IMG/VR virus record: IMGVR_UViG_3300027467_000592 | Location: 1 to 20,089 of that record | Strand: one strand, 5' to 3' | From: a virus | DNA: 20,089 nucleotides | Shown: positions 1-6,785 of the stretch, one piece after another | How positions within the stretch are numbered: position 1 is the stretch's first letter | Layout of the letters: each line of letters starts with the position of its first letter | Notes under the pieces: model-generated | What the model saw: only the letters and a program-made list of their open reading frames with translations | What the model was told of the DNA's origin: nothing | The model's database searches: none | Position numbers and translations under genes: made by a program

Positions 1-497
1 CGTTCTACCGGAGCGTCCGGGGCATCCTCGGGCATCTGCGGGATCGCCGCGACTGGCGGGCATTCCGCAACGAGTTCAACGGCTACCTGGCCGAACTCGA
101 CAGCGGCAGCGACGGCCGCGCCTGGGCGATGCGCTGCGGGCGCGGATGGTCACCGGCAGCAGCCGAGCGGCGCCTGGTGAAGCACCTGCGCATCCGGCAC
201 CGCTTCATCGACACCGCCCACGAGCTGTCCGAGCGCGCCGACATTCCGCTCGAGGCCGCCGTGCGCATGCTCTCGCGGGCACTCCGCGCCGGCTCCCGAC
301 GTCTGCGCCGCCGCGCCGAGTTCCACTCGCTCGGCTCGACCGGCACCGAGGGGCAGACCCCGACCGACGTCACCCCGTCGATCGCGTCCGACCCGGAGGG
401 CTGGATATGCGGCAAGTGTGCCCGCGCTGGCCTCCTCGGCGTGGACGACGACACGATCCCGCAGCACCACCGCAGCTGCGCGAAGGCGATCGCATGA
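1..497 (+). CDS. Partial hypothetical phage protein with C-terminal Cys/His cluster (5' end outside window)
   Basis: The frame is open from the first bases of the window to the TGA at 495-497, so the gene starts upstream; 164 residues are visible. An internal ATG at 129 exists, but the in-frame sequence before it (FYRSVRGILGHLRDRRDW...) reads as normal protein, so I do not use it as the start. The middle is Arg/Ala-rich and helical. The last 35 residues contain WICGKCARAG and, after an Asp-rich spacer, HHRSCAK, that is CxxC followed by HHxxC, which looks like a small zinc-ribbon or finger. I recognise no family. The next gene starts in its stop codon (ATGA, 494-497), which suggests translational coupling. 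A DNA- or RNA-binding role is only an inference from the putative metal site. Confidence 0.7.
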   Translation, partial: FYRSVRGILGHLRDRRDWRAFRNEFNGYLAELDSGSDGRAWAMRCGRGWSPAAAERRLVKHLRIRHRFIDTAHELSERADIPLEAAVRMLSRALRAGSRRLRRRAEFHSLGSTGTEGQTPTDVTPSIASDPEGWICGKCARAGLLGVDDDTIPQHHRSCAKAIA

Positions 498-1033
498 GCG
501 CCCGGGCACCGATCCGCACGGCCAGCGCAGCGCGCCGACTCCGGGTGGAGGTCACAGCGCTGATCCGTCGCCGAGCGGCGTTCGAGGAGCGCCAGCGGTT
601 CGAGGCGCAGAACGCCCTGCCGCCTGAGTACCCGCGGGGACCCGGCGACCGTTGCGACCAGCACCCACAGTGGCGGCTGAACTCGGGCCGTGAGGTCCCG
701 CGCTGCATCTACCGTGCCGGGCACCGCAACCGACCGCACCGCGCAGGCGAGGCATGGTGGCAGGACGAATTCGGTGTCAGCACTGCGGTGGTCGAGGCGC
801 ATGAGCGCACTGACGCCGTGAACCGACTCCTGGCCGTGACCATCGACCCCGCGATGATCGACGCCCTCGCCGAGCTGGTCGCCGCCGGCATCCAGCCGTG
901 GCAGGTGCGGATCATGGCGCAGGCGGGCCGACCGCATCGGAGCCTGCGCGACATCGACCTCGACCGCCTCGGGCAGCGCCTCGGCTACCGGCTCCGCGAC
1001 GAGGACCCCGTAGCAGGGAGGACAGACGCATGA
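494..1033 (+). CDS. Hypothetical protein, 179 aa, with CX5HX4H motif
   Basis: The ATG at 494 overlaps the preceding stop (ATGA), and the gene ends in TGA at 1031-1033, which again overlaps the next ATG. A longer reading of this frame from 146 lies over the previous gene and is rejected. Residues 1-45 are basic and helical. Residues 54-83 hold C54, C71, H77 and H82 in the context RCIYRAGHRNRPHR. The C-x5-H-x4-H arrangement resembles the short 'C..p.GH.g.H' metal-binding motif frequent in small actinophage proteins. Residues 115-165 form an amphipathic helical segment rich in Leu/Ile/Val. The function is unknown. It belongs to the coupled small-gene string upstream of terminase, where phages often place small regulatory or nucleic-acid-binding proteins. 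Confidence 0.75.
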   Translation: MSARAPIRTASAARRLRVEVTALIRRRAAFEERQRFEAQNALPPEYPRGPGDRCDQHPQWRLNSGREVPRCIYRAGHRNRPHRAGEAWWQDEFGVSTAVVEAHERTDAVNRLLAVTIDPAMIDALAELVAAGIQPWQVRIMAQAGRPHRSLRDIDLDRLGQRLGYRLRDEDPVAGRTDA

Positions 1034-1119
1034 AGGTCAAGGTGACGGCACCACCACCTGGGCCGACTGGTTCGAGAACGCCCACCAATGGACACCCGAC
1101 CGCTAGAGTGCCCGCATGA
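1030..1119 (+). CDS. 29-aa ORF, probably a frame-disrupted small gene
   Basis: The ATG at 1030 overlaps the previous stop (ATGA), and the TGA at 1117-1119 overlaps the next start, so position alone supports translation. The encoded peptide (MKVKVTAPPPGPTG...) is Pro/Thr-rich and unlike a folded protein. Reading one base back after the GTG codon at 1042-1044 gives a far more protein-like sequence, DGTTTWADWFENAHQWTPDR, ending at TAG 1104-1106. That frame has a stop at 1011-1013 and no ATG, GTG or TTG start of its own. The simplest explanation is loss of one G near 1044 in a 25-codon gene, or a sequencing error. No slippery heptamer is seen, so programmed frameshifting is less likely. Confidence 0.4.
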   Translation: MKVKVTAPPPGPTGSRTPTNGHPTARVPA

Positions 1120-1217
1120 CCGAGGAATACCAACAACCCGACCACACCGAACTCTGCGCCTCCTGGCAAAACATCCACGGCCCCGCCACCCCCTGCCAAT
1201 GCAACCCCCGCCGGTAA
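1116..1217 (+). CDS. 33-aa Cys/His-containing microprotein
   Basis: The ATG at 1116 overlaps the preceding TGA, and the stop is TAA at 1215-1217. The peptide starts MTEEYQQPDH and contains C14, H21, C27 and C29 in the pattern LCASW..NIHG.....PCQC, enough ligands for one zinc ion. Codons are C-ending and the peptide has balanced polar and aromatic composition, which argues for a real gene despite its size. It is the last gene of the coupled upstream string, and a 143-bp non-coding stretch follows before the terminase. Function unknown. Very small Cys-rich proteins are common in actinophage genomes. Confidence 0.6.
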   Translation: MTEEYQQPDHTELCASWQNIHGPATPCQCNPRR

Positions 1218-1235
1218 CATAGACCCCGAACACCC

Positions 1236-1281
1236 GCGACCCCCAGAGCACCGCACACCAGCGGCCAGCTCCGGGGGTCGC
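1236..1281. repeat. 14-bp inverted repeat upstream of terminase
   Basis: GCGACCCCCAGAGC (1236-1249) and GCTCCGGGGGTCGC (1268-1281) are complementary over 14 positions with one mismatch, leaving an 18-nt loop. No T-run follows. It could be a terminator for the upstream small-gene string, a protein-binding operator, or part of a packaging (cos/pac) site, since it lies about 80 bp before the terminase small subunit gene. Confidence 0.65.
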
Positions 1282-1306
1282 ACGCATCCACCCCCGCACA
1301 CCAGCG
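1251..1306. repeat. 13-bp direct repeat pair in the pre-terminase gap
   Basis: CCGCACACCAGCG occurs exactly at 1251-1263 and again at 1294-1306, 43 bp apart. The first copy lies in the loop of the inverted repeat at 1236-1281. Spaced direct repeats beside terminase genes can be terminase-binding sites, but this is inference. The rest of the 1218-1360 gap holds a minor 5-bp hairpin near 1322-1336 and the terminase ribosome binding site GGAGG at 1347-1351. Confidence 0.6.
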
Positions 1307-1360
1307 CCAGGAGCGCCGGAAGCCCCCCGGAGGGGCGACGACCTCGGGAGGTCCGACAGA

Positions 1361-2011
1361 ATGGCCCAGGCAAACGCGCACAACGAACGCGACCTCGGCG
1401 GAGACCGCGCAACGACCGCCGCGCAAATGAGCGCGAGAGAGCGCGCGGCGCAGGCGTTGCATCTGCGGTCGCTGCGGTGGAAGTACGCGGACATTGCGCG
1501 GGAGCTCGGCTATCGGACGACCTCGGCGGCGTTCAAGGCGTGCGAGCGTGCGATGAAGGAGATCACGAAGGAGCCGGCGGAGGCGCTGCTGCGGCAGGAG
1601 CTGGAGTCGTTGGACGTGATCGAGCGGGAGGCGTTGTCGGTGCTGCTGGACGTGTCGGCGTCGGGGAAGCGGCCGTCTCCGGGTGTGCGGCTCCGGGCGA
1701 TCGACCGGGTGTTGCGGGTGAAGAAGCAGCGGGCGGAGTACACGGGGATTGCGGATCTCCGGGCGAAGGGGCCGGACATGTCGGCGGTGGCGGCATCGCT
1801 GGGGGCGCTGGTGGCGGCGTCGGTGGAGTATGCGCAGCAGGTCGATGCGGATCAGTTGCGGCGGGAGGCGGCTGAGGGTATCGGGGTGCAGCCGGGGCCG
1901 GCGGTGGAGGATGCGGAGGCGGAGGAGCGGGCGCGGGCGGCGCGTGCTGCTCGGCGTGCGCGGCGCGCGGCAAAGGCGGCGGCTGAGGTCGGGGAGGCGG
2001 GGCAGGGGTGA
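1361..2011 (+). CDS. terS: Terminase small subunit
   Basis: 216 aa. ATG at 1361 is preceded by GGAGG at 1347-1351, a 9-nt spacing. Terminase small subunits bind the phage packaging site and hand DNA to the large subunit. Residues 25-70 contain a helix-turn-helix-like segment (RERAAQALHLRSLRWKYADI, then ARELGYRTTSAAF), typical of the DNA-binding domain of this family. A central helical region, residues 73-135, would form the oligomerisation core. The C-terminal 50 residues are Ala/Arg/Glu-rich and likely disordered or large-subunit-binding. The stop overlaps the GTG of the large subunit gene (GTGA at 2008-2011). The family assignment rests on HTH, size and position. From here on codons are strongly G-ending, unlike the C-rich stretch before it. 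Confidence 0.85.
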   Translation: MAQANAHNERDLGGDRATTAAQMSARERAAQALHLRSLRWKYADIARELGYRTTSAAFKACERAMKEITKEPAEALLRQELESLDVIEREALSVLLDVSASGKRPSPGVRLRAIDRVLRVKKQRAEYTGIADLRAKGPDMSAVAASLGALVAASVEYAQQVDADQLRREAAEGIGVQPGPAVEDAEAEERARAARAARRARRAAKAAAEVGEAGQG

Positions 2012-3345
2012 CGCTCTCGCTGGAGCAGCAGCGGCTGTCCCCGAAGCAGCTGCGGAGCCTCGGGGCGGCGCTGGGGCGCGTGAACTTGTGGACGGGCTCG
2101 ATCAGGTCGGGCAAGACCTACGTTTCGCTCCTCGCGTGGATCGCGTTCATCGCCACGCTGCTGGACACGCCGCCCGGGGGTGAGCTGGTCATGGTCGGGC
2201 GCACCCGGGACTCGCTGTTCCGCAACGTGTTCGCCCCGATCGCGTCGGAGCCGTCGCTGGCCTGGCTGGCGGCGATCGTGAAGTACCGCAACGGGGCGCC
2301 GACTGCGACGATCCTGGGGCGGGTCGTCCACGTCCTCGGCGCGAACGATGCGCAGGCCGAGGCGAAGATCAGGGGCATGACCGTCGCCGGCTGCTACGTC
2401 GATGAGGTCACGGTGCTGCCAGCGGCGTTCTTCAAGCAGCTGCTGGGCCGCATGAGCGTGGCCGGCGCGCGCATGTTCGCCACGACGAACCCGGACAGCC
2501 CGGCGCACTGGCTGAAGGTGGACTACCTGAACCCCTACGCGGCGGGGCAGCTCGCGGAGTGGCGGGTGTTCCACTTCGTGCTGGAGGACAACCACGCGCT
2601 CGATCCGGGCTACATCGCGTCGATCAAGGCCGAGCACTCGGGCCTCTGGTACGACCGGTACATTCTCGGCCGCTGGGTGGCCGCGTCGGGTGCGGTGTTC
2701 GGCATGTGGGACCCGACCCGGCATGTGATCCCGTGGGCGACGGTGCCCCCGATCCGCACGCTCCTCGCCGTCGGCATGGACTGGGGTGCGGTGAACGCCT
2801 CGGCGGCGCTGCTCCTGGGCCTGACCCGCGAGTGGATCGACGGGGTGCTGCGGCACCGGCTGATCCTGGTGGACGAGTTCAGGCACGACTCGCGGAAGCA
2901 GCAGCGGCAGCTCACAGACGGCGAGCTCTCGGCGCAGTTCCGGGCCTGGCTGAACGGGCCGCACTTCCCCGAGGGGCACCACGCGAACGGCATGCGCCCC
3001 AGGTTCGTGGTGCTCGACCCGGCGGCGGCCGGCTTCCGGGAGCAGCTGGTGCGCGACGGCGTGAACGTGTGGAAGGCCGACAACGGGGTGCAGCGCGGCC
3101 TGTCCCTGATGGGGTCGCTGCTCGCGCATGAGCGGCTGATCGTCACCGACCGCTGCCCGGGGTTCATCCAGGAGGCTCCGGGGTACGCCTGGGACGAGAA
3201 GAAGGTCGAGCGCGGCCGGGAGGAGCCGGTGAAGGTCGCTGACCACTCGCTGGATGCTGGCCGGTACGCGGTGCTCACGACCGAGCAGTTCTGGCGGCCG
3301 CAGCTCGACTGGCCGGAGTCGCTGATCACGAAGGAGGCCGCATGA
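2008..3345 (+). CDS. terL: Terminase large subunit (packaging ATPase/nuclease)
   Basis: 445 aa from GTG at 2008, overlapping the small subunit stop by four bases. The protein is the ATP-driven DNA-packaging motor that docks on the portal and cuts the concatemer. The N-terminal ATPase has Walker A GSIRSGKT (about residues 30-37), Walker B CYVDE (129-133, catalytic E133) and a coupling-motif-like FATTNPDSPAHW (157-168). The C-terminal RNase H-like nuclease shows acidic candidates in GMDWG (D258), VVLDPAAAG (D337) and ADHSLDAGRYA (D412/D416). Length and motif order fit the PBSX/SPP1-type terminase family. It is complete, and its stop overlaps the next ATG. Confidence 0.96.
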   Translation: MTLSLEQQRLSPKQLRSLGAALGRVNLWTGSIRSGKTYVSLLAWIAFIATLLDTPPGGELVMVGRTRDSLFRNVFAPIASEPSLAWLAAIVKYRNGAPTATILGRVVHVLGANDAQAEAKIRGMTVAGCYVDEVTVLPAAFFKQLLGRMSVAGARMFATTNPDSPAHWLKVDYLNPYAAGQLAEWRVFHFVLEDNHALDPGYIASIKAEHSGLWYDRYILGRWVAASGAVFGMWDPTRHVIPWATVPPIRTLLAVGMDWGAVNASAALLLGLTREWIDGVLRHRLILVDEFRHDSRKQQRQLTDGELSAQFRAWLNGPHFPEGHHANGMRPRFVVLDPAAAGFREQLVRDGVNVWKADNGVQRGLSLMGSLLAHERLIVTDRCPGFIQEAPGYAWDEKKVERGREEPVKVADHSLDAGRYAVLTTEQFWRPQLDWPESLITKEAA

Positions 3346-3461
3346 CGTGGGCTGAGGAGATGCTGGGGGAGGCGCGGGCGGATCGGACTTCGGACGTGCG
3401 CCGGGTCGAGGTTGCGGAGGGCATCATGGTCGCGGGGCTGATTCTCGGGGGTGCTCGATGA
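3342..3461 (+). CDS. 39-aa hypothetical protein
   Basis: The ATG at 3342 overlaps the terminase stop (ATGA), and the TGA at 3459-3461 overlaps the next ATG, so the ORF exactly bridges two neighbours by coupling. The peptide begins MTWAEEMLGEARADRTSD and ends in a short hydrophobic patch, IMVAGLILGGAR. The patch of about 11 residues is too short for a membrane helix, so I do not call it a holin. No family recognised. Confidence comes from the exact overlaps and matching codon use. Confidence 0.55.
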   Translation: MTWAEEMLGEARADRTSDVRRVEVAEGIMVAGLILGGAR

Positions 3462-3775
3462 GCGACGACGGCTTCGACCTGTCCCGCCTCGGTGAGCGTT
3501 CGCCGGCGGAGGTAGAGTTCGATGAGGCCCGCGCCGAGCTGGGCCGGGCGGTGCAGCGGGCGCTGCGGGCGCAGCTGCGACTCGCCGCCGAGGACGGGGA
3601 AGCGTTCGATGGGGACGAGACACCGCTAGCCTGGCTGGTGTCGGTCGCGTACTCCTCGCGCCTGATCGAGTCGAACGATCGGTGGGCGGGGGCCGCGGCG
3701 GTGATCGTGCCCGACGGGCAGATGCGGGTCGCCAGCTATGGTTTGGCGCACGATGCGGTGGATCTCACTCGATGA
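3458..3775 (+). CDS. Hypothetical protein, 105 aa
   Basis: Starts at the ATG overlapping the previous stop; no strong Shine-Dalgarno sequence is visible, consistent with coupling. The N-terminal 50 residues are acidic/basic and helical (PAEVEFDEARAELGRAVQRA). The C-terminal half (LAWLVSVAYSSRLI, then AAAVIVPDGQMRVASYGLAH) looks like a small alpha/beta fold. There are no Cys or catalytic motifs I recognise. It lies between terminase and endolysin; its function is not predictable from sequence alone. Confidence 0.72.
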   Translation: MSDDGFDLSRLGERSPAEVEFDEARAELGRAVQRALRAQLRLAAEDGEAFDGDETPLAWLVSVAYSSRLIESNDRWAGAAAVIVPDGQMRVASYGLAHDAVDLTR

Positions 3776-3788
3776 AGGGAAGCACACC

Positions 3789-4736
3789 ATGAGCACGAAC
3801 GGACGACTGCCGGCCTCGGCCCTGACCTCGATCGGTGGCGGGAAGCGGCTGGAGCACGCGAGCGCGGCGCAGTTCAAGCTGCTGACCGCGGCAGTGAAGA
3901 AGGCGACCGGGCGGGCGCTCACGGTGAACTCGGCGTATCGCACCTACGCGGAGCAGGCGGCGCTGTGGAACGGCGGGAAGAACAAGCTCGCGGCCGCGCC
4001 GGGGTACTCGAATCATGGGCTGGGTAAGTCGGTGGACGTGAACCGCACGGGCAGCGACACCCGCTACCTGTCGGCGCTCGACGCGCTCGCCGGCCTCTAC
4101 GGCTTCGTCCGGGACGTGGCGAACGAGTCCTGGCACTTCACCCGGCGTATCCCGGCGGCGATCACGGACAGCTCGGGGCGGATGATCCCCAGGGTGCCGG
4201 CGGCGACGGCGAAGCGCTCGAGCGCGTACTCGGATCGGGCGGCACAGCTCCAGGCGCTGCTGAACGTCGGCCGGCTCTGGGGCTGGTACGGCGGCGGGGC
4301 GCTGCTGGTCGATGGTCGGTTCGGTGCGGCGACCGAGGCGCAGCTGCGGCGCCTGCAGGGCTTCCTCGGGGTGAGCGTCGACGGGGTGTTCGGGCCGGTG
4401 ACTCGGGCGGCGGTGGTGAAGGCCGTGGATGCTCGGGTCGCTGCCGAGGCGGGCACGGGTGGCGGCACGACTCCGACGGCTCCGGCTCGGCCGAAGAAGC
4501 CGAAGCTGCCGACGGCGACGCTGCGGCAGGGTTCTTCGGGGACGCAGGTGCGGCGCTGGCAGGAGTTCCTGAACTGGGCGCGCACCGTCGGGATCGTGAA
4601 GGGCGATCGCCTGGTGCTCGACGGCAAGTTCGGGCCGGCGACGGACAAGGCCACGCGCGCGTTCCAGCGGGCGCGGAAGATCGGGGTCGACGGCATCGTC
4701 GGCCCGCAGACTCGGGCAGCGGCGAAGGCTGCGTGA
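3789..4736 (+). CDS. Endolysin: M15 (VanY-like) peptidase with two peptidoglycan-binding domains
   Basis: 315 aa. ATG at 3789 is preceded by GAAGGGA at 3774-3780; an earlier in-frame ATG at 3738 lies inside the previous gene and is rejected. Peptidase M15 enzymes cut peptide bonds in the peptidoglycan stem or cross-bridge. Zinc ligands are visible as H76 and D83 (SNHGLGKSVDVN) and H116 with catalytic E113 (ESWHFT). The upstream SAYRTYAEQAALW is typical of the family. Two PG_binding_1-type domains follow, about residues 148-212 and 243-312, each with paired DGxFGxxT / DGxxGPxT motifs, joined by a Gly/Thr/Pro linker (222-240). It acts on the host wall at lysis. There is no signal peptide, so it needs a holin, but none is recognisable nearby. 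Its place between terminase and portal separates it from a standard lysis cassette. Confidence 0.92.
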   Translation: MSTNGRLPASALTSIGGGKRLEHASAAQFKLLTAAVKKATGRALTVNSAYRTYAEQAALWNGGKNKLAAAPGYSNHGLGKSVDVNRTGSDTRYLSALDALAGLYGFVRDVANESWHFTRRIPAAITDSSGRMIPRVPAATAKRSSAYSDRAAQLQALLNVGRLWGWYGGGALLVDGRFGAATEAQLRRLQGFLGVSVDGVFGPVTRAAVVKAVDARVAAEAGTGGGTTPTAPARPKKPKLPTATLRQGSSGTQVRRWQEFLNWARTVGIVKGDRLVLDGKFGPATDKATRAFQRARKIGVDGIVGPQTRAAAKAA

Positions 4737-4765
4737 CCCGGTGATGCTGGTGCGGGCGCGTTCAC

Positions 4766-4783
4766 CCCTGGGTGCCTCCAGGG
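4766..4783 (+). terminator. Weak hairpin downstream of endolysin
   Basis: CCCTGG (4766-4771) and CCAGGG (4778-4783) form a 6-bp stem with a 6-nt loop, about 30 bp after the endolysin stop. No T-run follows, so termination would be weak. Confidence 0.35.
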
Positions 4784-4835
4784 CCAAGACCGGCCATGAT
4801 GCGCGGCAGCGGGGTTTCGGGTCCCCGGGCTGCAC

Positions 4836-4860
4836 GGCGCGGAGCCGAGCTCTGCGCGCC
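4836..4860 (+). terminator. GC-rich hairpin before the portal gene
   Basis: GGCGCGGAGC (4836-4845) pairs with GCTC and CGCGCC (4849-4852, 4855-4860) with a 2-nt bulge and a 3-nt CGA loop, giving ten GC-rich pairs. There is no U-tract, as is common for actinobacterial terminators. Together with the hairpin at 4766-4783 it may end transcripts of the terminase-endolysin unit. The rest of this 165-bp gap holds only the TACAAT box and the portal ribosome binding site. Confidence 0.45.
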
Positions 4861-4869
4861 CGCACCGCC

Positions 4870-4875
4870 TACAAT
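4870..4875 (+). promoter_or_regulatory. Possible -10 box (TACAAT) before portal
   Basis: TACAAT stands out as an AT-rich hexamer in a very GC-rich gap, 27 bp before the portal start codon and just after a hairpin. No convincing TTGACA-like -35 lies 16-18 bp upstream (the bases there are GAGCTC-like), so this is a candidate only. Confidence 0.3.
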
Positions 4876-4901
4876 CGGGGATAGACGAGAGGACACGGGG
4901 C

Positions 4902-6782
4902 ATGGATCAGGAAGCGCCGCTCACGGGACTGCCCGGCGAGGATGCTGCGGGGCGGGCGTGGCCGCCGAAGTGGATGGGGCCGGCACTGCTGCGGATGCAG
5001 GAGCACGACGCGCTCTACATCGGCACCCCCGAGCTGTTGTCCGGGGTCTACAGTGACGGGTCGCCGCAGATGGTGGCCCGCCAATCGCAGTATGCGGGAG
5101 GAATCGTCGGCTGGGCCTCGCGAATGTGGTGGGGTCGCCCGGTGGATCGGTCGAAGCGGAGCATGGCGCGCCTGCACCTGCCGCTGCCGTCGGACATCGC
5201 GACGGCCTCGGCCGATCAGCTGTTCTCGGAGGCTCCCCGCATCGTGATCCCGGATGCGTCGGAGGTCGCCGATGTCGAGGCCGAGCGGCAGGCGCTGGAT
5301 GCCGGCGAGCGTCCGAAGCGCGTGAAGGAGACCGCCGAGCAGCAGCTGCTGGAGCGCGTGGTGAACACGCCGGCGACGCACACCGTCCTGCTGGAGGCCG
5401 GTGAACTCGCGGCCGCGCTCGGTGGCGCGTATCTGCGGCTGGTCGTGGACACGGTGGCGCTCGATCACGTCGAGGTCGAGGCCGTCGATGCGGATGCGGC
5501 GGTGCCGGAGTTCCGCCACGGCCGCCTGGTCGCGGTCACGTTCTGGCAGGTGGTCGAGCGTGAGAAGAAGGGCGCGGTCTGGCGGTGGCTGGAGCGGCAC
5601 GAGCCGGGCATGATCGCGCACGCGCTCTACCTCGGCACCGAGGACCGGCTGGGTGTGCGCGTCCCGCTCGATCGGCAACCGGCGACCGAGTGGCTGGCGC
5701 GGGCGATCACCGACGGCCGTCAGCGAGCGCAGGGTGCGACTCGGGGCGCGATCCGCTGGGAGGAGGACGACCAGGCGGCGGTGCTGCGCATTCCGGGCCT
5801 GACGGGGCTGACGGCGGAGTACGCGCCGAACATGCGCCCGAACCGGGAGTTCCGCCGCGACCCGATGCTGCGCGACTTCGGCCGCTCCGACTTCGCCGGC
5901 ATCGAGCAGGCGTTCGACGCGATCGATGAGGCGTTCAGTTCCTGGCTGCGCGATATCCGACTGGGCAAGGGCCGCATCATCGTACCCGAGGAGTACCTGG
6001 ACAACCTCGGCGCGGGCCGGGGGTCGGCGTGGGACTCGGAGCGTGATGTCTACGACGGCGTGAAGATGCTGTCGAACGACCCGGCGAACACGTTCCAGCT
6101 GCGGCAGTTCGAGATCCGCGCGGAGGTGCACGAGCGCTCGATCGCGGAGTGGACGCGGTGGGCGCTGCGCTCGGCCGGGTGGTCGCCGGGCACCCTCGGC
6201 GAGGCCGGGGCGCGCTCGATGCGGACGGCAACAGAGGTCGCGGCGGACGAGAAGCAGTCGGAGCGCACCCGAGACAAGAAGGCGAACTACTGGCGCGAGG
6301 CGCTGACTCGGCTGGTGCGCACCTGGGTGGAGCTGCAGGTCGCGGTCTACGGTGACGGGCCGGAGGGGTCGGTGCAGCTCGCGCGGTTCGTGGAGCCGGT
6401 GGAGGTGCGGTTCCCGGCGCAGGCGCAGCAGGACATGGAGGTCGCGGCGCGGATCGCGACGATGCTGCGGGGCGCGAAGGCGGCGTCGACCATGACGCTG
6501 GTGCGGATGCTGCACCCCGAGTGGGACGGCGGCACTGTGAACGAGGAGGTCGAGCGCATCCTCCAGGAGCAGGGCGGCGGCGCGGCCGAGGACCCGGCGG
6601 AGTTCCGGGGCGACTTCGTGGAGCTGGTCGAGCAGATGAACGCAGCGTCCGAGCGGGAGCTGGAGGAGGCGGAGCAGGCTGCGTCGGCTCCTGGGTCGCG
6701 GCGCCCACCGGCCGAGCTCGCGGGCCAGGACGAGGCTGCGCCCGCGCCGCGCCGGCGGACTCGCACGCGCCGGGGGGAGTAG
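4902..6782 (+). CDS. Portal protein
   Basis: 626 aa. ATG at 4902 follows GAGAGGA at 4888-4894. Portal proteins form the dodecameric ring at the unique capsid vertex through which DNA enters and leaves. The sequence has the actinophage portal look: WASRMWWGRP (about 71-80), HLPLPSDIATASADQLFSE (92-110), a DHVEVEAVDAD... beta region near 185-195, and the EYLDNLG segment near 365. The long helical C-terminus ends in an acidic coiled-coil-like stretch (ERELEEAEQAAS) and a basic tail (RRRTRTRRGE). It best fits the SPP1 gp6-like superfamily and is longer than SPP1 gp6 (about 500 aa), mostly in the C-terminal tail. It sits directly before the MuF-like gene, the canonical order. Confidence 0.92.
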   Translation: MDQEAPLTGLPGEDAAGRAWPPKWMGPALLRMQEHDALYIGTPELLSGVYSDGSPQMVARQSQYAGGIVGWASRMWWGRPVDRSKRSMARLHLPLPSDIATASADQLFSEAPRIVIPDASEVADVEAERQALDAGERPKRVKETAEQQLLERVVNTPATHTVLLEAGELAAALGGAYLRLVVDTVALDHVEVEAVDADAAVPEFRHGRLVAVTFWQVVEREKKGAVWRWLERHEPGMIAHALYLGTEDRLGVRVPLDRQPATEWLARAITDGRQRAQGATRGAIRWEEDDQAAVLRIPGLTGLTAEYAPNMRPNREFRRDPMLRDFGRSDFAGIEQAFDAIDEAFSSWLRDIRLGKGRIIVPEEYLDNLGAGRGSAWDSERDVYDGVKMLSNDPANTFQLRQFEIRAEVHERSIAEWTRWALRSAGWSPGTLGEAGARSMRTATEVAADEKQSERTRDKKANYWREALTRLVRTWVELQVAVYGDGPEGSVQLARFVEPVEVRFPAQAQQDMEVAARIATMLRGAKAASTMTLVRMLHPEWDGGTVNEEVERILQEQGGGAAEDPAEFRGDFVELVEQMNAASERELEEAEQAASAPGSRRPPAELAGQDEAAPAPRRRTRTRRGE

Positions 6783-6785
6783 CCG

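Noticed and set aside
146-493. N-terminal extension of the 179-aa protein (frame open from 146)
   Set aside because: Overlaps the first gene completely; composition is Arg/Pro/Ala shadow, and the ATGA overlap at 494 is a better start.
1852-3246. 464-codon minus-strand frame
   Set aside because: Antisense to the terminase large subunit, which has clear Walker and nuclease motifs.
3342-3775. Holin for the endolysin
   Set aside because: Neither small protein here has a hydrophobic stretch long enough for a membrane helix.
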